Source of the DNA: SAR92 bacterium BACL16 MAG-120619-bin48
GTDB taxonomy: Bacteria > Pseudomonadota > Gammaproteobacteria > Pseudomonadales > Porticoccaceae
DNA: 64,000 nucleotides
Direction of reading: 5' to 3'
Assembly: GCA_001438605.1 (NCBI GenBank)
Contig: LIDE01000002.1
Location: forward strand, 17,473 to 81,472
This document shows positions 17,774 through 28,817 of this stretch, one piece after another. Position 1 is the first letter of the stretch; every line of letters starts with the position of its first letter. The notes below the pieces were generated by a model. It searched no databases. It saw only the letters and a list, made by a program, of their open reading frames with translations, and had not been told where the DNA came from. A program made the position numbers and the translations under genes.

Positions 17774-18919
17774 CTACTGGCTTTGCTTGTAATTAAGAAC
17801 ATCGACAGGCTGAACAACATCGCCCACATCGTTGCCCCATGCATTTCGTTCATAGTGAACAACAGCGGCGATATCCACTTCAGACAGCTGATCGGCAAAC
17901 GACTGCATGGACGAGCCAGGCACACCGTGAATTAACACGCCGATGTGACCTTCAGGCGGACCTAAGGCAATCGGGCTACCTTTGAGCGCAGGGAACACGC
18001 CGGGAATGCCATTGCCGTCAGGCTGGTGACAGCCAGAGCAGCTGCGGTCATAGACCTCTTCGCCTCTTACCATCAACTCTTCAGCAGACCACTGCTTGCC
18101 GATGGTTTGCGCGTATTCAGCAGCTTCTGCTTTTTTACCTGCCAACCATTCGTTGTAATCAGCTTCTTCTTTAACTTCCACAACGACGGGCATAAACGCG
18201 TGGCCCATGCCGCACAGCTCAGTACACTCGCCGACGTAGATGCCGGGCTTGTCAGTGCGAGCCCAAGCAGACGTAAACAATCCAGGAACCGCGTCGCGTT
18301 TAACGCCAAAATCTGGCACCCACCATGAGTGGATAACGTCGTTGCCGGTAATCAGGAAGCGAACTTTCTTGCCCACTGGAATCACCAGAGGCTGAGTCAC
18401 TTCGCGAAGGTAGTGCTCGCCCTTGGGCGCGCGACCATAAACTTCATCGAGGGGCGTGCTCAATTCACTCATGAACTTCACATCTTCACCGATGTACTCG
18501 TACTGCCACTTCCACTGATAACCAGTGACTTTGATATCAATGTCAGGGTTCTGAGTGTCGTAGACTTTCATCAGCGCAGTAGTTGCTGGAACCGCCATAA
18601 CGATCAAAATAATCGTCGGGACGATAGTCCAAAGCAGCTCTACCGTTAAGTTTTCATGGAAATTTTCAGCAACCGCACCACGTGATTTGCGGTGCGCATA
18701 CATCACGTAGAACATGAAACCAAAAACGCCGACACCGATAACGGTACAAATCCACATCATAATCATGTGAATGTCATAAGCTGCTTGACTGACTTCGGTG
18801 ACACCTTGGGGCATATTGAGTTGCCGCGCTGCGCTTTCAGCGGCTGCGCTACCCGCGAGGGGCAATGAAACAACAAGGCTCAACAGACTCAAGAAAAGTG
18901 CTTGCGCTCTTTTCAACAT
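17774..18919 (-). CDS. coxB: Cytochrome c oxidase subunit II with fused cytochrome c domain
   Basis: Electron-entry subunit. A signal peptide (about 1-27) and two membrane helices (about 50-72 and 95-115) precede the periplasmic CuA domain, whose ligands are seen as His197 (VIHSWW) and the motif ECTELCGMGHAFM (Cys232, Cys236, His240, Met243). A C-terminal cytochrome c domain carries CSGCH (294-298), so this is the caa3-type form of 381 residues. First gene of the minus-strand cox operon. The 277-bp upstream spacer must hold its promoter. Confidence 0.96.
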   Translation of the reverse strand: MLKRAQALFLSLLSLVVSLPLAGSAAAESAARQLNMPQGVTEVSQAAYDIHMIMMWICTVIGVGVFGFMFYVMYAHRKSRGAVAENFHENLTVELLWTIVPTIILIVMAVPATTALMKVYDTQNPDIDIKVTGYQWKWQYEYIGEDVKFMSELSTPLDEVYGRAPKGEHYLREVTQPLVIPVGKKVRFLITGNDVIHSWWVPDFGVKRDAVPGLFTSAWARTDKPGIYVGECTELCGMGHAFMPVVVEVKEEADYNEWLAGKKAEAAEYAQTIGKQWSAEELMVRGEEVYDRSCSGCHQPDGNGIPGVFPALKGSPIALGPPEGHIGVLIHGVPGSSMQSFADQLSEVDIAAVVHYERNAWGNDVGDVVQPVDVLNYKQSQ

Positions 18920-19238
18920 CGCTTGTTTTCTCCGTGGTAATTATGAGTTTTAACGCCTTCCACTTACTTAACCGGCCAAACAATTATGCTGGCCCGTGCG
19001 AAAGCGGCGGCAGTATAGCAAAGCAAGTCCACGATCACTACTGTAAAACCGCTTCAATTGCCTGTGCCAACCTGATTGGTTTAGCCTAAAAAGAGGATAA
19101 ACCGCGCCAAAGTTTGTGGCATGGGTGGCATTTTCTGCTAGATTAAGAAAGTGGTCACTGACGACATACCCTTAACCGCTAACGAAGATAATCCCTGTGA
19201 ATGGGATTTCTAACCCAAAAACTAACCGAGAACGCCCC

Positions 19239-19868
19239 ATGACCCTAACGATGGCGCACAGTAGCGAACCGCTTGCCGCCTACCTAAACGAGCGCATTGG
19301 CCACCTGCACCAAGCTATACGTTTACGTGAGGGAGATGGGACCACTGCTTTAGCAACTTTTATTGAACGTTATGTTGCGCTCGTGCCAGAGTTTATTGAG
19401 GTATTTGAAGACTTTCTCGCCAGCGCCGGTATTAGTGGCGAAATAAAGCGGCAAATCGCAACCGCACAAGAGTTTTTGCATGTCCCCGTCGATATCAGAA
19501 CCTCTGCGGAAGACCTAGAAGCAAAGATGTATCAAGCGTACCTTGCGCACCGTCTGCTAGAAGAGCTGAACGACGTGCTCAACGCACATTACAACTGCAG
19601 AGTCATCCCCGTTGATATGACCCGCTCAAACCTTATTGTGCACCATATTATCGGTGAACCTTTCGCCAATCAGATTGATGGTGCCATTCAGCTGCTCAAC
19701 GACAAACTGATTGCCTCACTGAGAAAAGACCACGCACTCGCTGAAAAGCTGCACACATACACCAACACCCTCAGCCAAGACCCCTCACTGCGATATCCCT
19801 GCCTCACCGAATCGTCGAATATACGCCTGCTGTTTAAGGGGCAAAATTCCAGAGTTCGTTTACAGTAG
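19239..19868 (+). CDS. Uncharacterised protein
   Basis: Not recognised. About 209 residues from the ATG at 19239, or 223 from a GTG at 19197. The ATG is preferred because GAGAAC precedes it and the extra segment looks untypical. The protein is soluble, with no signal peptide or membrane helix. It is largely alpha-helical by composition, with Leu/Ala/Glu-rich stretches such as FIERYVALVPEFIEVFEDFL and LLEELNDVLNAHYNCRVIP. It is divergent from coxB and convergent with yheV, so it has no operon partners. Coding quality is supported by length and by codon use like its neighbours. Confidence 0.65.
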   Translation: MTLTMAHSSEPLAAYLNERIGHLHQAIRLREGDGTTALATFIERYVALVPEFIEVFEDFLASAGISGEIKRQIATAQEFLHVPVDIRTSAEDLEAKMYQAYLAHRLLEELNDVLNAHYNCRVIPVDMTRSNLIVHHIIGEPFANQIDGAIQLLNDKLIASLRKDHALAEKLHTYTNTLSQDPSLRYPCLTESSNIRLLFKGQNSRVRLQ

Positions 19869-19898
19869 CCCTAGCGCACTGTGACCCGTCGGACACAA

Positions 19899-20129
19899 TT
19901 ACTTCGGATCCATTAGCTTGACCGGTTGTACTTGGACATCAACAGTCTCCGTCACTCGCGTATTCAATTCTCGCGGCGCTGAAAACACCCGCATTTCATC
20001 AAGAAAGCCACAGCTAACGCACTCGCGGTAATCAACGCCCTCGACCGAGAAGGCCTGCATTTTATCCATCAACGCGCACTTGGGGCAGGTCACCCCAGCG
20101 ATAAATCTTTTTTGAGTTGAAAAAACCAT
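19899..20129 (-). CDS. yheV: YheV family putative zinc-ribbon protein
   Basis: Small protein of 76 residues beginning MVFSTQKRFIAGVTCPKCAL and containing two CxxC pairs, CPKC (15-18) and CVSC (37-40), a zinc-ribbon fold. The KRFIAGxxCPxC start closely resembles E. coli YheV. Its function is unknown. In many relatives it is next to prlC (oligopeptidase A), but here it lies alone, divergent from the gamma-carbonic anhydrase gene by 48 bp. Confidence 0.8.
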   Translation of the reverse strand: MVFSTQKRFIAGVTCPKCALMDKMQAFSVEGVDYRECVSCGFLDEMRVFSAPRELNTRVTETVDVQVQPVKLMDPK

Positions 20130-20177
20130 CGAAACACCACCACAATAGAAGCCACATTATATTGGCATTGTATCCCT

Positions 20178-20720
20178 ATGAACTATTCAATTCGCTCGCA
20201 TCGCGGCATTTCCCCGCAACTTGGCCTTCGTGTCTATATCGATCCAGCTGCCACCGTGATTGGCGACGTGCATCTTGGCGACGACGCCTCAGTTTGGCCC
20301 GGCGCGGTGATTCGTGGCGACATGCACTCGATTCGAATTGGCGCGCGCTCAAATGTTCAGGACAATGCTGTGTTGCACATTACCCACGCCAGTGATTTTA
20401 ATCCCGGCGGCTGGCCGCTGACGATTGGCGATGATGTTGTCATCGGACATCGAGCTGTACTGCACGGTTGTACGCTTGGAAATCGAATCTTGATTGGCAA
20501 CGGCGCCATTGTGAACGATGGCGCAATTGTTGAAGATGAAGTGATTGTCGGCGCTGGCTGCATGGTCCCGCCCGGCAAACGACTTGAGAGCGGCTTCGTT
20601 TACGTCGGCAATCCCTGTAAGCAACTGCGCGCCTTGGCCGACTCTGAAAAAGTATTCTTCACTTATTCGCCCGCCAACTACGTCAAACTAAAGGACCAAT
20701 ACTTGGCCGAACAAGCTTAA
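20178..20720 (+). CDS. Gamma-carbonic anhydrase family protein
   Basis: Left-handed beta-helix protein built from hexapeptide repeats (VIGDVHLGDDASVWPGAVIR onward), related to E. coli YrdA and archaeal Cam. Zinc-ligand positions are kept: His70 in HITHASD, and His91 and His96 in IGHRAVLHGC. It probably forms a trimer. Many members of this subfamily show little or no carbonic anhydrase activity, so the enzymatic role is uncertain. It converges on aroE, with stop codons overlapping (20717-20720). Confidence 0.88.
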   Translation: MNYSIRSHRGISPQLGLRVYIDPAATVIGDVHLGDDASVWPGAVIRGDMHSIRIGARSNVQDNAVLHITHASDFNPGGWPLTIGDDVVIGHRAVLHGCTLGNRILIGNGAIVNDGAIVEDEVIVGAGCMVPPGKRLESGFVYVGNPCKQLRALADSEKVFFTYSPANYVKLKDQYLAEQA

Positions 20721-21535
20721 AGCGACTGACGCAACGCCGCAATCACAGGGCGTGTCTGAGGCATAACCTGACGCCAGATAAAAAACGACTCCGCGGCTTG
20801 CTCAACCAACATGCCAAGCCCGTCTGCGCTCGCAGCACCCGCACGTTGGCCCCAGCGCAGGAAAGGCGAAGGCTCTGCACCGTAGGTCATGTCGTAACAG
20901 GCTCCACCGGGCGCCATCAGGTCATCGGGAAGGGCTGGAAGGCCGCCCCCCAAGCTGGCGCTGGTGCCATTGATCACAAGATCGAATTCCTGTCCCGGCA
21001 GCATATCGAGGCCGCAGCCCAGAATATAGCCCAACTCGGCAAAACCCTTGGACAACTGCAACGCCTTCGCCAAGGTGCGATTGGCAATCACGATATGTTG
21101 CGGCTGCTCCGCCAACAATGACTCCAACACCCCGCGCACCGCACCACCGGCGCCCAACAGCAGCACGCGTTTTCCCCGAATCTGCCAGCCAAGGTTTTGC
21201 CGCATATCGCGCACCAACCCAACGCCATCGGTGGTATCACCACTGATCGTGCCATCCTCTTGCAGGGTCAATGTATTGACTGCCCCCGCGCGGCGCGCGC
21301 GCTGACTGAGTCGAGCGGCATAGGAGTAGGCATCTTGTTTAAACGGTGCAGTGATATTTAAGCCTTTGCCGCCCGCCGCAAAAAAGGCATCCGCAGCAGC
21401 GGCAAACCCGTCGACCGCGACAGTTTGTTTTTGGTACGCAATTGACTGACCGGTTTGGTCGGCAAACGCAGCGTGAATGTCCGGCGAGCGACTGTGACCA
21501 ATTGGATTGCCAAAAACAGCGTAATTATCAGACAT
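20717..21535 (-). CDS. aroE: Shikimate dehydrogenase
   Basis: NADPH-dependent reduction of 3-dehydroshikimate to shikimate in aromatic amino acid synthesis. Start MSDNYAVFGNPIGHSRSP is the classic N-terminus with the shikimate-binding SRS. The catalytic Lys lies in NITAPFKQDAY (Lys66), and the NADP-binding GAGGAVRGVLESL follows. The frame is open to 21589 but the ATG at 21535 gives the family-typical start and lies 1 bp after the hemF stop, so the two are translationally linked. Length 272 is normal. Confidence 0.95.
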   Translation of the reverse strand: MSDNYAVFGNPIGHSRSPDIHAAFADQTGQSIAYQKQTVAVDGFAAAADAFFAAGGKGLNITAPFKQDAYSYAARLSQRARRAGAVNTLTLQEDGTISGDTTDGVGLVRDMRQNLGWQIRGKRVLLLGAGGAVRGVLESLLAEQPQHIVIANRTLAKALQLSKGFAELGYILGCGLDMLPGQEFDLVINGTSASLGGGLPALPDDLMAPGGACYDMTYGAEPSPFLRWGQRAGAASADGLGMLVEQAAESFFIWRQVMPQTRPVIAALRQSL

Positions 21536-21536
21536 A

Positions 21537-23013
<1,477 letters not shown>

Positions 23014-23020
23014 GGAAGAA

Positions 23021-23527
23021 TTATCTGTTTTTCAGTCTTTCCTGAAGCTCAGCATCTTTGGCGATAATGGCGGCCGCGTTATCTGCGCGCTCTTGTCGGA
23101 TTTTTGTGTGCAGTGCTTCATCAGACACGGCGATAATTTGCGCGGCTAGGTATGCTGCGTTCTTAGCGCCAGCCTTGCCAATCGCTACTGTCGCTACCGG
23201 AATGCCGCCGGGCATTTGCACAGTAGACAAAAGTGCATCAAGGCCGTCCAATGAGGAATTGATGGGAACACCGATCACTGGACGCAGGGTAATGGCCGAC
23301 ACTGCACCCGCAAGGTGCGCCGCCATGCCTGCAGCACAGATAAACGCTGCGCAGCCGCGCTTGTCTGCGTCTGTTACATAGGCGTGAGTAGCCTGCGGCG
23401 TGCGGTGTGCAGATGACACTTTTACTTCAAACGGGATGTCGAACTTTTTCAGGATTTCAAAGCTAGCTTCCATAACCGGTAAATCGGAATCGGAACCCAT
23501 TAAGATTGCAACAAAAGGCTTGCTCAT
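23021..23527 (-). CDS. purE: N5-carboxyaminoimidazole ribonucleotide mutase
   Basis: Class I PurE of de novo purine synthesis, moving the carboxyl group from N5-CAIR to CAIR. Motifs include [12 protein letters not shown] (8-19) and [14 protein letters not shown] (39-52) with the catalytic His, plus [20 protein letters not shown]. Length 168 is typical. The partner purK, often adjacent and needed to supply N5-CAIR, is not in this window. It heads the cluster purE-tsaC-hemF-aroE. Confidence 0.95.
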   Translation of the reverse strand: MSKPFVAILMGSDSDLPVMEASFEILKKFDIPFEVKVSSAHRTPQATHAYVTDADKRGCAAFICAAGMAAHLAGAVSAITLRPVIGVPINSSLDGLDALLSTVQMPGGIPVATVAIGKAGAKNAAYLAAQIIAVSDEALHTKIRQERADNAAAIIAKDAELQERLKNR

Positions 23528-23638
23528 TTAATCATCACCATTGGTTTAAAAAGAAGCGCAGGCTACCGTAACTTATGAGCGCGCGCAACCATTTGCGCCC
23601 CTTTTCGATGGGCCTTTTAGGCGAAAAATAAGGGTTAA

Positions 23639-24784
23639 TTAACGCAGCCGCTGATAGGCACCATGCTGGTTTTCTACAAGGCCTTTCAGCTCGAGTGACA
23701 CCAGTAATCGAAACAAATCTACGGAGGAAAACTGTCCATCTCGGGCCAAGGCGTCCATATCGACAGGGTCGAAACCGATGGCTTCAAGCAATCTGCGCTC
23801 GTCGCTATCGATCGAGACATTTGGCGGTAGCGCTGTATTGGCAGTGGCGTGCCCGTCAAGGCGCTCTAAAGGCTGAAGGCCCTCAATTGGCTGAAGGCTC
23901 CCCAGCGCGCTGTGCAGCTCGCCAACAATGTCGCCTGCACATTCGACCAAATGCGCGCCCTGCTTGATTAGATGGTGACAGCCGCGACTCTGTGGGTTGT
24001 GTATAGAGCCCGGGATAGCAAAGACATCACGGTTTTGCTCTAGGGCAAGCCGCGCAGTAATCAAAGAACCACTGCGGATCGCGGCCTCGACCACCAGTAC
24101 GCCCAAACTCAGGCCACTGATAATGCGGTTGCGGCGAGGGAAATGGCTCGGTCGCGGCTCGGCACCAGGCTCAAACTCCGTGACCAATGTCCCCCCTTGA
24201 GACACAATTTGCTCCGCCAGTCTGTTGTGAGCGCGAGGGTAAACGACATCGATCCCCGTGCCCATCACCGCAATCGTTTTACCCTGCGCCTTCAGGGCAC
24301 CTTCATGGGCAAGACCGTCAACCCCACGAGCAAGGCCGCTGGTGATAACAAAGCCGTGGCGAGCTAAAAATTCGCTCCACTCAAGCGCATTGGTTTCGCC
24401 GCCACGGGTCACTCGGCGACTTCCAACAACGGCAATCTGTGGCAGATGTAAGTTGTCGCTATTGCCGCGCACATAGAGGATCGGCGGGGCACCGTCGGTC
24501 TGGTTTAACAAAATCGGGTAGTCGCTACTGGTTATGGGAATAACCTGTGCGCCGCAGCGCTCCAGCCGTTGTTGTGAGTGATCTAGCTTGCGCTGCCAAG
24601 AATGCTCGCGGTAGTGCGCCTGAAGTCCGGCGATAACGGGTTGCGCCTCGGTAGGATAGTCGCTGGGGTCAGCTTCAAAGATGGCACTATAACTCTGGCA
24701 GTACTCGAGCAGTTGGCGCTGGCGCTTTGCGGTGAAGCCGTCAAGCTGCTGCGCGACGAGTGCGTAGTGACATTCCATGTCCAC
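23639..24784 (-). CDS. dprA: DNA-processing protein DprA (Smf)
   Basis: Loads RecA on incoming single-stranded DNA during natural transformation. The Rossmann-like core starts at AVVGSRRVTRGG and continues with ITSGLARGVDGLAHEGAL, GTGIDVVYPRAHNRLA and NRIISGLSLGVLVVEA. A C-terminal winged-helix-like segment ends the protein. Length 381 is normal. It starts with GTG at 24784, with AAGGA seven bases upstream. It lies downstream of the LysM gene, as in Pseudomonas. Competence pili genes are not in this window, so transformability cannot be judged. Confidence 0.94.
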   Translation of the reverse strand: MDMECHYALVAQQLDGFTAKRQRQLLEYCQSYSAIFEADPSDYPTEAQPVIAGLQAHYREHSWQRKLDHSQQRLERCGAQVIPITSSDYPILLNQTDGAPPILYVRGNSDNLHLPQIAVVGSRRVTRGGETNALEWSEFLARHGFVITSGLARGVDGLAHEGALKAQGKTIAVMGTGIDVVYPRAHNRLAEQIVSQGGTLVTEFEPGAEPRPSHFPRRNRIISGLSLGVLVVEAAIRSGSLITARLALEQNRDVFAIPGSIHNPQSRGCHHLIKQGAHLVECAGDIVGELHSALGSLQPIEGLQPLERLDGHATANTALPPNVSIDSDERRLLEAIGFDPVDMDALARDGQFSSVDLFRLLVSLELKGLVENQHGAYQRLR

Positions 24785-24843
24785 AGGGCATTCCTTTATT
24801 TCAGAGAGAGTATTTGAGTATCGTGCTCTAAGGCCCGAACCAC

Positions 24844-25872
24844 TTACGGATTCACTAAACGGTCACCAATGTCGATCTGACGGTCTGCCTCCATCACTAA
24901 GGCAAAGCTCATCTTTTCATAGGTGTAGAACACCATCACTAGCCCAATGCGCTCATCGGGAAGGCGAATCTGCTCACCGGTCATGCGGTCTTTTGTGAGA
25001 TCACCGAGCTTGTAGATGGCCAGCGTATCACCGGCTTGCAGGCCCTCGCGCTGACCGCGATTGAGCCCAACCACGTCAAAGGCGCCGGCATTGCGAACAC
25101 CGTCCTCGACGCTGATAACCGACGCTTCGATGGACTGGGCTGGCGCGCGTGGGTAGAACGTTGAGGCCAAGGTGCGCTCTTCGCTGGCGAGCAGACGGTC
25201 ATTGATGCGAATTTCCTGTGCCGCACGGGTCGCCCCCAGCGTCGCAATATCTCCTTTCACCGCTTTTACTTTCGCGGCGCCGACATCAATAGCGCGAAGC
25301 CCTAACAGCTCTCCGCTTGCAGGATCAATATAGGGGTCGCCGCGCCGGTAAATACCGTAATTCAACCGATTGGCGGAGAAATCTCCGCGCGCGTAAAAGT
25401 CATCGCCGCTACCCACCAAGATACGTCGCTCTTGGCCACCCAAAATGTAGGGTGCGGCATTCAGGGTGGCATCGTCAGTGACACGGGTTTTTGAGAGGAA
25501 ATTATCAATAATATCAAGGGGCAGGGCGGCGATTGCGTCTGCGTGTCCAACACTTCTGGCCTCTGGCGAGAGCTTCAGGTCACGGCTGCGATCAACGCGC
25601 AGCTGGGGAACGCCATCCACGTAAACCAAGCGGATAATGTCACCAGGATAAATCAGATGGGGGTTTTCAATTTGCTGGTTGGCGTGCCAGATTTCCGGCC
25701 ACAGACAAGGGCTTTGCAAAAACACGGCGGAGATATCCCATAGCGTGTCGCCGCGCTTCACAGTGTAGCGCTCGGGGACATCTGCCTTTAGCTGAAGATC
25801 TTCAGCGATCGCAGGGCTTGGGCCTGCGAGTAGGAGTGCAAGGAGAGTCGTAACCAATACAGTATTTTTCAT
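24844..25872 (-). CDS. LysM domain-containing exported protein
   Basis: Exported protein with a signal peptide (1-23, ending PAIA) and one LysM domain (about 36-83; YTVKRGDTLWDISAVFL and NPHLIYPGDIIRLVY), which binds peptidoglycan. The remaining 260 residues have no named domain I can assign, but the sequence is typical of the LysM proteins encoded next to dprA in Pseudomonas. A cell-wall role is inferred. AAGGA ribosome site upstream. Divergent from def. Confidence 0.9.
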   Translation of the reverse strand: MKNTVLVTTLLALLLAGPSPAIAEDLQLKADVPERYTVKRGDTLWDISAVFLQSPCLWPEIWHANQQIENPHLIYPGDIIRLVYVDGVPQLRVDRSRDLKLSPEARSVGHADAIAALPLDIIDNFLSKTRVTDDATLNAAPYILGGQERRILVGSGDDFYARGDFSANRLNYGIYRRGDPYIDPASGELLGLRAIDVGAAKVKAVKGDIATLGATRAAQEIRINDRLLASEERTLASTFYPRAPAQSIEASVISVEDGVRNAGAFDVVGLNRGQREGLQAGDTLAIYKLGDLTKDRMTGEQIRLPDERIGLVMVFYTYEKMSFALVMEADRQIDIGDRLVNP

Positions 25873-26032
25873 AGCTGTGAGTCCTTTCTCTGGGCGGGGT
25901 TAGTGTATAATTCCTCAGGTCCACGAGTGTTCGTTGAGAATACTTAGTCAGGAAAGCGAAATAAGAGGCCGCCGAGTTATCCTAATGGTAGCAGCGCTTT
26001 TAACTTTTTTTTAAAAATCTATCACAATAGCT

Positions 26033-26539
26033 ATGGCCATTTTAAATATTCTCGAATTCCCCGACCCCAGACTGCGCACGGTTGCCAAGCCTGTGAGCAA
26101 GGTCGATGCAACCATAAAAACGCTGATTAAAGATATGTTTGACACCATGGCATCGGCCAACGGTATTGGGCTTGCAGCGTCACAAGTCGATGTGCATCTT
26201 CGCATCATTGTGATGGATTTAGGCGAGACGGACTCTCGCCCCCGCGTATTTATAAATCCGCAAATTGAAGTGCTTGATCAAGATCTGAGCCCCTACGATG
26301 AGGGCTGCCTCTCAGTGCCGGGTTTCTATGAGACCATTGATCGCCCTGCGCACGTTATGATCCGCGCACTGGATGGCGACGGCAATCCATTCGAAGAAGA
26401 AGCTCGTGGCCTGCTCGCCGTCTGTATACAGCATGAAATCGACCATCTAGAAGGCAAACTGTTTGTTGACTACCTATCGCCGTTCAAACGCCAACGCATC
26501 CGCAAAAAACTTGAAAAACTGCACAAGCAGAACCCATAG
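26033..26539 (+). CDS. def: Peptide deformylase
   Basis: Removes the N-formyl group from nascent proteins using a divalent metal. All three motifs are present: GIGLAASQ (44-51), EGCLSVPG (about 88-95) with the metal Cys, and [12 protein letters not shown] (about 132-143) with the metal His pair and catalytic Glu. Length 168 equals the family norm. It starts the operon def-fmt-rsmB, 11 bp before fmt, the usual grouping that couples formylation and deformylation. Confidence 0.97.
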   Translation: MAILNILEFPDPRLRTVAKPVSKVDATIKTLIKDMFDTMASANGIGLAASQVDVHLRIIVMDLGETDSRPRVFINPQIEVLDQDLSPYDEGCLSVPGFYETIDRPAHVMIRALDGDGNPFEEEARGLLAVCIQHEIDHLEGKLFVDYLSPFKRQRIRKKLEKLHKQNP

Positions 26540-26550
26540 GATGGTTTAGC

Positions 26551-27489
26551 GTGAAAATACTTTTCGCCGGCACGCCTGAGTTTGCGGCGGCACACCTGCA
26601 AACCCTGCTAGACAGCCCCGAGCATTCTGTTGTGGGCGTTTACACACAGCCAGATCGGCCCGCCGGGCGCGGCAAAAAGCTCTCCGCAAGCCCTGTCAAA
26701 GCGCTGGCTCTGCAGTACAACCTGCCTGTATTTCAACCGCCATCGTTAAAGCCGCCCGAGCAGCAAGCCCTGCTGGCACAGCTCGGTGCCGACATCATGG
26801 TAGTAGTGGCCTACGGGCTTATTCTGCCGCAACAGATTCTCGACACCCCGCGACTGGGCTGCATTAATGTCCACGCCTCAATTTTGCCGCGCTGGCGCGG
26901 CGCGGCACCTATCCAGCGCGCCATTGCGGCAGGAGATAAAGAAACCGGCATCACTATTATGCATATGGATGCTGGGCTCGATACCGGCGCCATGCTGAGC
27001 ATTTCTCGCTGCCCCATAAGCCATGACGAAACAAGCGCATCACTGCACCTTAAACTGCAACAACTGGGCGGACCGGCACTGTTGAGCAGCCTTGCACACC
27101 TTGACGCAGGCAGTGCCGTGGGCATTGTCCAAGACGATCAGGACAGCTGCTATGCGGCAAAAATTGACAAGGCTGAGGCGCTGATCGATTGGGCGCAACC
27201 CGCAGCGGAACTCGATCGACGCATTCGCGCGTTTGACCCCTTTCCGGTGGCCTATACCACTCTGGGCGATCTGCGCATCAAAATATGGCGGGCACAGGTG
27301 GTTCCGGCGACCCATTCCGCCCCGGGGCAAATTGTCGGGGCCGATTCACAGGGCCTCCTCGTTGGCTGCGGTGAGCAGTCTCTCCTGATCACAGAAATTC
27401 AGCTGCCCGGCAAATCTCGAATGGCGGTGGCCGATAGCCTGAACGCCCGCGCTGAACTGTTTGCCCCCGGCACGCAGTTGGGACGCTGA
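26551..27489 (+). CDS. fmt: Methionyl-tRNA formyltransferase
   Basis: Formylates initiator Met-tRNA with 10-formyl-THF. N-terminal domain starts KILFAGTPEFAAAHLQTL. The formyl-folate site is seen as NVHASILPRWRGAAPIQRAI with catalytic Asn, His and Asp nearby (HMDAGLDTGAML). The C-terminal OB-like domain follows. It starts with GTG. Its TGA stop overlaps the ATG of rsmB, indicating coupled translation. Length 312 is normal. Confidence 0.97.
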   Translation: MKILFAGTPEFAAAHLQTLLDSPEHSVVGVYTQPDRPAGRGKKLSASPVKALALQYNLPVFQPPSLKPPEQQALLAQLGADIMVVVAYGLILPQQILDTPRLGCINVHASILPRWRGAAPIQRAIAAGDKETGITIMHMDAGLDTGAMLSISRCPISHDETSASLHLKLQQLGGPALLSSLAHLDAGSAVGIVQDDQDSCYAAKIDKAEALIDWAQPAAELDRRIRAFDPFPVAYTTLGDLRIKIWRAQVVPATHSAPGQIVGADSQGLLVGCGEQSLLITEIQLPGKSRMAVADSLNARAELFAPGTQLGR

Positions 27490-28799
27490 TGAACACTCGC
27501 GCAGCCACGGCGGAAGTCATAGCACAGGTGCTGCGCGGAAAATCACTTTCTGCATTGCTACCGGACTATGCAAACAAAGTCGCCGAAAAAGATGTCGGAC
27601 TGTTGAAAGAGCTGTGTTTCGGCACGTTGCGCTGGTATCCCGCCATTGAGTTACTGCTCAAAGAGCTGATGCCCAAACCCCTGCGGGAAAAAGAGTTTGA
27701 AATCCAAGGGCTGTTAGCGAGCGGACTCTATCAACTGATGCACACTCGCATTGCCGACCACGCTGCCATCAACGAGACCGTAGCCGCTGTTAGCAAACTC
27801 AATCGCCCCTGGGCCAAAGGTTTAGTGAATGCTGTGCTGCGCAATTTTCAGCGCCAGCGCGCTGAGCTAGACGCGCAATTGGCGAAAAACCCCGTATTTA
27901 CCACCGCCCACCCCCAGTGGCTGCTCGACCACTTTTTTAACACTTGGGGCGCGCCCATTGCGCAACAAATTATTCTTGCCAACAATCAGCGCGCACCCTT
28001 GACCCTGCGTGTCAATCAGCGATGCGTCAGTCGCGCGGAGTACCTCGGCCAGCTGGCTGATGCAGGAATAGAGGCGACAGCAACGCAATATAGCCAAGAG
28101 GGGATTTTGCTCGCCTCACCCCTAGATGTGGCTGAGCTGCCTCATTTCGCCGAGGGCTTTGTCAGCGTGCAAGACGAGGCCGCGCAATTGGCGGCATCCC
28201 TGTTGTTGCTTGCGCCGAACCAGCGTGTGCTGGATGCCTGCTGCGCACCCGGCGGCAAGACCTGCCACATTTTAGAAACACAGCCGAACTTGCACTCTGT
28301 CGTGGCTGTTGAGATGGAAAGTCGGCGCATCAAGCGCGTTGAAGAAAACCTCGCTCGCCTCGGTCTGCAGGCCGACCTTAAAGTCGCCGATGCCAGCGCA
28401 TTGGACAGTTGGTGGGACGGCCAGCCCTTCGACCGGCTACTAATCGACGCACCCTGTTCCGCCAGCGGCGTTATTCGCCGCCATCCCGATATCAAACTAC
28501 TGCGCAAAGCTGCGGATATTGGTAAGCTTGCTGCGGTACAGCTGGGGCTTCTGCGCGCTCTCTGGCAAACCTTAAGCCCCGACGGTATTGCGCTTTACGC
28601 GACCTGTTCGGTGCTGCCGGAAGAAAACGATCAGGTCGTGATGGCATTTTTGGCAGAAACCCCCGACGCCGAACTACTCCCGATAGAGGCAGAGTGGGGG
28701 CTAAAAACCGATTATGGCAGACAACTCTTCCCCATAATCGACGGTAGCGACGGCTTTTACTACGCGCGCTTGCGCAAGAACGGTCAACAACACGGCTGA
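27489..28799 (+). CDS. rsmB: 16S rRNA m5C967 methyltransferase
   Basis: Methylates cytosine 967 of 16S rRNA. It has an N-terminal NusB-like RNA-binding domain (about 1-140) and a C-terminal Rossmann methyltransferase. Motifs are the SAM site DACCAPGGKTCHILE, then LLIDAPCSASGVIRRHPDIK with one catalytic-site Cys and YATCSVLPEEN with the nucleophilic Cys. Length 436 matches E. coli RsmB (Sun). Overlaps fmt by 3 bp and precedes trkA by 18 bp. Confidence 0.96.
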   Translation: MNTRAATAEVIAQVLRGKSLSALLPDYANKVAEKDVGLLKELCFGTLRWYPAIELLLKELMPKPLREKEFEIQGLLASGLYQLMHTRIADHAAINETVAAVSKLNRPWAKGLVNAVLRNFQRQRAELDAQLAKNPVFTTAHPQWLLDHFFNTWGAPIAQQIILANNQRAPLTLRVNQRCVSRAEYLGQLADAGIEATATQYSQEGILLASPLDVAELPHFAEGFVSVQDEAAQLAASLLLLAPNQRVLDACCAPGGKTCHILETQPNLHSVVAVEMESRRIKRVEENLARLGLQADLKVADASALDSWWDGQPFDRLLIDAPCSASGVIRRHPDIKLLRKAADIGKLAAVQLGLLRALWQTLSPDGIALYATCSVLPEENDQVVMAFLAETPDAELLPIEAEWGLKTDYGRQLFPIIDGSDGFYYARLRKNGQQHG

Positions 28800-28817
28800 T
28801 AACAACCCGGAATCATA

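Noticed and set aside
25965..26010. tRNA D-arm-like sequence (CTAATGGTAGCAGC) before def
   Set aside because: There is no acceptor stem, anticodon arm or T-arm around it; at most a decayed fragment, more likely chance.
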